Source: Marivita sp030148515 (GTDB taxonomy: Bacteria > Pseudomonadota > Alphaproteobacteria > Rhodobacterales > Rhodobacteraceae). Taken from it: 64,000 nucleotides of DNA. Position 1 is the stretch's first letter, and each line of letters opens with the position of its first letter. The notes beneath the pieces are model-generated. The model did not search any database. It had not been told where the DNA came from and was given only the letters and a program-made list of their open reading frames with translations. The stretch spans positions 4,462,902 to 4,526,901 of the forward strand of contig NZ_CP180351.1 of NCBI RefSeq assembly GCF_048006345.1. The letters are read 5' to 3'. Of the stretch, positions 59,760 through 64,000 are shown piece by piece. The position numbers were made by a program, and so were the translations under genes.

Positions 59760-61829
59760 CTACCCAAGCACAAAACCCTGATCCTTCATCCTGTGCAGCA
59801 CGTCCATCGCATGCTTCGCTTGGAAATCCGACGGGATCCTGCGCGGCATCGACGCGCATATCTGCAGGATCTGCAAATCCTTGGGTGACAGCTTCCGCTC
59901 CACCTTCCCCCAGTCCATCACCTTGGCCCAGAATTCGGCCCCCAGGTTGACCACTTCGGTCTGGACGTTGATGCCTTCGGTCAACGCCTTCTTGGCCTTC
60001 GCATCCCGCACCGCAGTTCGCACGGACTCCACCAGCGTCAGGCAGCTGGCGAAGTCGTCATCGTAGTCGAGCCGCCTCCCCTTGAGACCATTCCAGCATG
60101 CCTGCTGCTTTGCCCACTCCGACATGTTCCGAACCCCGGCCGGTGGGTGGGTAATGACATCATTGGCCTCGGCCGCGGCGACGAGCAGCGCACGCAACAG
60201 GGCGTCCGAGACTGCCTGACGCCGCCATATGGCGTCGACGTCCAACACCTGCTTGTCGCTCGTCGCGTCATGGAAGACCTTCGCCATGGCGTAGGTCACG
60301 ATGTTCGCGCGGTAGCCGCCTTCATACCAAGGCTGTTTCGGCACTTCGGTTTCCAGCTTCCTGAAGATGATGGCCTTGGCGATCAGCCGTCGATACCAAA
60401 GCTCATCATATCGGGCATCGCTCTTGGCCCAGGCCTCGCCGATCTCCTTGGCAAATTCGGCGAAGTTCTTCTGTGCGCCACGGGACACGATATGCGGCTG
60501 CCCTGCAGCCGAATACTCGAACTTCGCCAGGTCGGTCTTGCTGAAAAGCTGCGCCTTGGGGAACTCGAGGTCGAACTTCTTCTGCTGCGCAGGCGTCAGG
60601 CGCCCTCGCGCGTTGATGAACTGACCCCGGGACCGCTCGTAGAACCACTTGCTGTCATGACGCTCGCCTTCGCGGGCCGTGAAAATCACACTACGCGAGA
60701 ACTGTTCGATCCGGATGTGGAATGGGTGGTTCGAGAAGAAGTCCGCCGCGTTCACCTTGTTCTGGGTGTTCGCGAACTCGGAGATCTTCGGCACGATCTC
60801 CTCCGACCGATCAGGCGGCACCACGGTCAGCTTCATCTGGACGAAAACCTGCGGAAGCTGCTCGCGTGCGTTCTTCAGCCCGGTGTGGATAGAACCGGTC
60901 GTCTGGGCACCGTTCACGATCTGCAGATTGCTGATCGAGGCGATCGCAAGACCGTCATCCGTGCGGACGCAGGTCACGTCGTCCGCCGTCGCGGATAGCC
61001 CGTTGTTGTAGGGAAAGAACAGCTCCGGCTCTTCCTTGATCGTCTTCAGGATGCCCTTATTAGTCTTGGCGCGCGCTTGGAGGAAAGAACGCACATTGGC
61101 CTCGAGAAGCCGTGCGCCCCAGCGGTCGTAGATCGAAGCCAACTGTTCGCCCGGCACGATCAGGAGGTAGCTTTCCAGTGCTGCGCCCGTTTGTGATGCC
61201 TTCAGCGCTGGCAGCGGCCCACCGAAGTCACCGGCGAAGTCGATCACCATGTCCTCGCGCGCCTGTCCGGAACGGTCGAAACGCTCGAAGCGGGCAAGGT
61301 CCCAGACCGACCATGTGACCGGAACGTCATCGAGCTCCTGCAGCTTCACTGCATCGTCACGCCCGATGTACTGGCGGTTCGATACCAGGATCAGCTTGAC
61401 CTTGGTGACCTGAGACCACGTCGTGATGATCAGGTCCGAGACCTGAAAGGCTGGGCTGACCTCGTTCAGGGCATCACGGAAATCTTCCGTCCGGGCCTTT
61501 TTCAGAAAACGGATCAAGGGGTTCAGGATGGGCGGCACATCGCCCTTTCCGAAGGTCTGGATATCTTCGCTGTCCACAAAGTCGCAGACGATCAGGCCCA
61601 ACACGCCCCCGCTGTCGCGCGGGTCTCCTGCGTATCCGTCGATCCTGAGCCTCTGCCCGCCCTCGCCGCTCTGGTAGTAGGAACGATCCGCGACCTCGAG
61701 TTCCCCCGCTTCCGTCAGGCGCTCGGTCATCCGGTCGAAAAAGGCCTCGACAGGGAAGATCCCGCTGGCGTCGGCTTCGCGGCGGATGTCGGCCATAAGG
61801 TTCTGATGGTATTCCTGAAGCTCGCTCAT
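59760..61829 (-). CDS. AIPR-family protein (abortive infection phage resistance)
   Basis: A 689-residue AIPR-family protein. The central domain has FPYNNGLSATADDV, SISNLQIVNGAQTTGSIH and RGQFINARGRLTPAQQKKF typical of the family. The N-terminus looks like a nuclease-like DGYAGDPRDSGGVLGLIVCDF. AIPR proteins are linked to phage exclusion and often accompany Z1 and PD-(D/E)XK genes. It overlaps the DUF4420 gene by four bases. It is the last gene of the operon in this direction. Confidence 0.88.
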   Translation of the reverse strand: MSELQEYHQNLMADIRREADASGIFPVEAFFDRMTERLTEAGELEVADRSYYQSGEGGQRLRIDGYAGDPRDSGGVLGLIVCDFVDSEDIQTFGKGDVPPILNPLIRFLKKARTEDFRDALNEVSPAFQVSDLIITTWSQVTKVKLILVSNRQYIGRDDAVKLQELDDVPVTWSVWDLARFERFDRSGQAREDMVIDFAGDFGGPLPALKASQTGAALESYLLIVPGEQLASIYDRWGARLLEANVRSFLQARAKTNKGILKTIKEEPELFFPYNNGLSATADDVTCVRTDDGLAIASISNLQIVNGAQTTGSIHTGLKNAREQLPQVFVQMKLTVVPPDRSEEIVPKISEFANTQNKVNAADFFSNHPFHIRIEQFSRSVIFTAREGERHDSKWFYERSRGQFINARGRLTPAQQKKFDLEFPKAQLFSKTDLAKFEYSAAGQPHIVSRGAQKNFAEFAKEIGEAWAKSDARYDELWYRRLIAKAIIFRKLETEVPKQPWYEGGYRANIVTYAMAKVFHDATSDKQVLDVDAIWRRQAVSDALLRALLVAAAEANDVITHPPAGVRNMSEWAKQQACWNGLKGRRLDYDDDFASCLTLVESVRTAVRDAKAKKALTEGINVQTEVVNLGAEFWAKVMDWGKVERKLSPKDLQILQICASMPRRIPSDFQAKHAMDVLHRMKDQGFVLG

Positions 61830-62800
61830 GCCTGCCCACCTTCGGTCAAGCCGGCCCGCACATCATCCCAGGCCTTGAGAAAAGGCGAACACGCCGAAAG
61901 CGCCAGCGCGTAGTTGATGCCGGATACCCCGAGTGGGACCGGTGCAGCGATCCGAGGAAACTCGTCTGTGACGGCGAAAAACTCGGGCGCGGATACGATC
62001 CAGCGCCATGCCGAATAGTCGTGCAGGGCATCGTAACCGACATCCGCGAGGTGCAGGTCCCAATCCATTACCGATGATGGCTCAGCGCGCTCCAGAAGCT
62101 CCGTGACCATTTCGACATGTTCTGTCAGGGTCCGGCCATGCGGCGGCTGCACCTTGTCGACGGCCAGCACGGCCAGCCAAATCCGCCGATCAGGCACATC
62201 AGCCAGCTGATGCTCGCTGGTGATCTTGACGAAAGGCTGGGACGCGCCACGACGGGCCTTGACCTCGATGCAGTCGGCCTTGAGTTCGAAATCCTTGGGC
62301 GCGCCGGATGGTCCCATCCATGCGGAAAGGGCGGCCTTCGGCCCAAGCTCGGCGATCAGAAGCTTCAGGACCTCGATCTCGCCGATCAGGCCCTTCTGCG
62401 CCTCCTCGGACAGCACTTCCAGCTTTCCGCCGCGCAGAAGGTAGTGCCACCGGAAGGTGCGCCCGATGGCTCGCTCTAGGGCCTCGGCTTCGGTCTCGGC
62501 CAGTTCCCCTGCCGCCATCACGTCGCGGCAGAGCGTCTCGAACAGCTCCATCTGGGAGTTGTCCTTCAGCCGGATATAGAGGATCGGGCCGCCCGGCAGG
62601 GTCTGGAAACGGATTTCAAGGTTCTTGAGCTTGGGGAGGTCCGGGACTGGGCGCGGCAGATCACTGAGCTGCAGCACCAGCGTCGCATCTGCCCTCGGCA
62701 TGACTGCCCAGAACCAGTTCCATCGAGCAGCGGCATCCACCCGCCTTGTATCGACCTTTCCTGCCTCGAGGCCGGACCAGGGTGTATCATTCGGGATCAC
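61826..62800 (-). CDS. PD-(D/E)XK-motif protein (DUF4420)
   Basis: A 324-residue protein of the DUF4420 family. The restriction-endonuclease core is visible as PKDFELKADCIEVKARRG (ExK with an upstream Asp). The preceding AQKGLIGEIEVLKLLIAELG is typical. It probably cuts DNA in the operon's defence system. The start is taken as GTG 62800, which follows GAGGAGG with good spacing; TTG 62803 is also possible. It overlaps the Z1 gene by 14 bases and the AIPR gene by four. Confidence 0.85.
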   Translation of the reverse strand: MIPNDTPWSGLEAGKVDTRRVDAAARWNWFWAVMPRADATLVLQLSDLPRPVPDLPKLKNLEIRFQTLPGGPILYIRLKDNSQMELFETLCRDVMAAGELAETEAEALERAIGRTFRWHYLLRGGKLEVLSEEAQKGLIGEIEVLKLLIAELGPKAALSAWMGPSGAPKDFELKADCIEVKARRGASQPFVKITSEHQLADVPDRRIWLAVLAVDKVQPPHGRTLTEHVEMVTELLERAEPSSVMDWDLHLADVGYDALHDYSAWRWIVSAPEFFAVTDEFPRIAAPVPLGVSGINYALALSACSPFLKAWDDVRAGLTEGGQA

Positions 62801-64000
62801 CAAGCGCCTCCTCCTCGATTTCCTCCTCGCCGAACATTTCGCGCATGCGGATAGTGTTCACCACGTATTCGACGGTGCCGCCACCAATCCTGCTGGACGG
62901 AAACGAAAGACCCCACACAAGCACCCCTTCCGGCATGTCGGGATCGGCCAGCTTTGGCTTGACGAGACGGAGGATCAACAACGGACGGCGCCCAGGCACT
63001 TGGCGGTAGATCCTCGGGTTGACGGTCTTGGGCAGCTTCTGATCTGGCCGGGAAAGGCGGAATGTTTCACGCGCATCGGCAATCTGCGTTGCGGTCAGGC
63101 CTTCGATTTCGTCCTCGGCAGAGCCAATCCGACGGCTGGAACCGCTGAAGGCAAGAACACCGCCCTTTGCGAGGTCCGGATCAACGGAAAGCTCGTAGGG
63201 CACGATATCGAGCCCTGGAAAGGGTATGGGGTCCATGTCCTTGCGGGTAGAGCTGGCGATGAAGACATCCCATTTCGCAAGCTCATCATCAGCTCGCGCT
63301 TCGATGTAGTCGTTGATCAACTTGGGATCCGTAAGCGGATTTACCGGTCGAAGTCCGGGTTCTGTTCGGTATTTTCGAAGGAAATCCCTGATCAACTCGA
63401 CGCCTACCTCGGAGAGCAGGTAGCCCCTCGGCCGTTCGTAGCGAGGTATTCCCATACTGGCAGCGACAGACAGGAGTTCCTCGCCCGCACGCAGGTTCGC
63501 ATAAAGCTGCGCGTGGTCGAGGACGATCCGCGTGGTCTCGATAAGGTTCTCCGCCAGCCCGACCTTGACCGGCAACTCCTTGCCCGTCCCCATCTTGTTG
63601 CGCGCCGTCACGATCAGCGCCTCGGGGTGACTGCGCACGGCGAGGCCGAATTGCGCAGGCGTCGCCTTGGCAAGCTCCATCCGCTTCAGCTGGGTCTGCA
63701 GGTCGTCCATCGCCTCGTGGATATGGGCATACCAGCCGACGCCATCCGCAGGCATCCAGACACGGCACAGGTCCTCGTAGCCAGGGCGGTAGCCGAACCA
63801 GCGGCCCATCTGCATCAACGTGTCGTACATCATCGAATTGCGCAGGAAGTAGCTGACCGTTAGCCCTTCGAGGGTCAGCCCCCTTGAAAGGGAGAACCCA
63901 CCGACCGCGATCACCGTGATCCCGTGTTCCCCGGCGTGGTCATAGTCCAGCGCCTGGGCGCGCTTGGAGGCGTTGACCTCGACCACGCGGGCCGCCACCA
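62787..64000 (-). CDS. Z1-domain helicase-like protein, C-terminal part
   Basis: The C-terminal 403 residues are present; the 5' part lies beyond the right edge. The Z1 region shows VGGFSLSRGLTLEGLTVSYFLRNS and the motif VI-like QMGRWFGYRPGYEDLCRVW. The family belongs to superfamily II helicases in restriction-like operons with a MutL/MORC-type ATPase and a DNA methyltransferase. Its missing partners would be expected to the right of the window. Confidence 0.88.
   Translation of the reverse strand, partial: VAARVVEVNASKRAQALDYDHAGEHGITVIAVGGFSLSRGLTLEGLTVSYFLRNSMMYDTLMQMGRWFGYRPGYEDLCRVWMPADGVGWYAHIHEAMDDLQTQLKRMELAKATPAQFGLAVRSHPEALIVTARNKMGTGKELPVKVGLAENLIETTRIVLDHAQLYANLRAGEELLSVAASMGIPRYERPRGYLLSEVGVELIRDFLRKYRTEPGLRPVNPLTDPKLINDYIEARADDELAKWDVFIASSTRKDMDPIPFPGLDIVPYELSVDPDLAKGGVLAFSGSSRRIGSAEDEIEGLTATQIADARETFRLSRPDQKLPKTVNPRIYRQVPGRRPLLILRLVKPKLADPDMPEGVLVWGLSFPSSRIGGGTVEYVVNTIRMREMFGEEEIEEEALGDPE

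Noticed and set aside
1..64000. tRNA and rRNA genes
   Set aside because: No cloverleaf with a CCA-type acceptor or rRNA-like stretch was seen by eye; a covariance search would be needed to exclude them firmly.

Overview
The window reads as chromosome of a marine-type alphaproteobacterium of the Rhodobacteraceae (Roseobacter group). The signs are: secY-adk followed by rpsM-rpsK-rpoA-rplQ with no rpsD or rpmJ, an LdtR-type MarR regulator, SdhE, ParE, ThyX, two TRAP transporters, and generally high-GC coding with promoters of the TTG-N17-TAT type. Genus and species cannot be told from the sequence alone.

Layout. 1-14.9 kb is the S10/spc/alpha ribosomal protein region (rpsC 3' end to rplQ). It is cut into cassettes by three accessory insertions: a Doc/Fic toxin-antitoxin pair plus a 2OG-Fe oxygenase-like gene (0.9-2.1 kb), a secreted von Willebrand protein plus a papain-like peptidase (6.7-8.1 kb), and a lipoprotein plus a DUF2975/HTH pair (10.8-12.2 kb). 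After each insertion a promoter of the same design restarts the ribosomal genes. 15-30 kb is mostly conserved roseobacter chromosome (parE, aspartate aminotransferase, sdhE, ldtR, gloA, thyX, a zinc metallopeptidase, a phosphatase). It also carries a SLAM-like outer-membrane protein with its probable surface lipoprotein, and an inositol-monophosphatase homologue that has lost its metal ligands.

30-41 kb is accessory: a YhaO/YhaN nuclease-ATPase pair, a non-coding stretch, then two CadC-like membrane regulators (one with a duplicated sensor module) flanking a decayed IS5 transposase and a small exported protein. 41.4-49 kb is a catabolic module: a TetR regulator, a three-subunit molybdenum hydroxylase and a DctPQM TRAP transporter, all in one direction apart from the regulator. 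49.2-51.1 kb is a compact four-gene group (cytidylyltransferase-like protein, exported low-complexity protein, LicD-like transferase, PqqD-like protein) that does not match a pathway I recognise. 51.4-56.6 kb holds a flavin monooxygenase, a frameshifted DUF3883 gene and a TAXI-type TRAP transporter.

57-64 kb looks like a defence or mobile region. It holds a RecD/Dda-type helicase, a striking duplicated inverted-repeat array, a protein with a C-x2-C-x5-C cysteine cluster, and an operon of AIPR, PD-(D/E)XK (DUF4420) and Z1 helicase proteins that continues past the end of the window. The most unusual items are the repeat array with its flanking genes, the 49-51 kb modification-like cluster, and the CTGAA direct repeats in front of the second CadC-like regulator.
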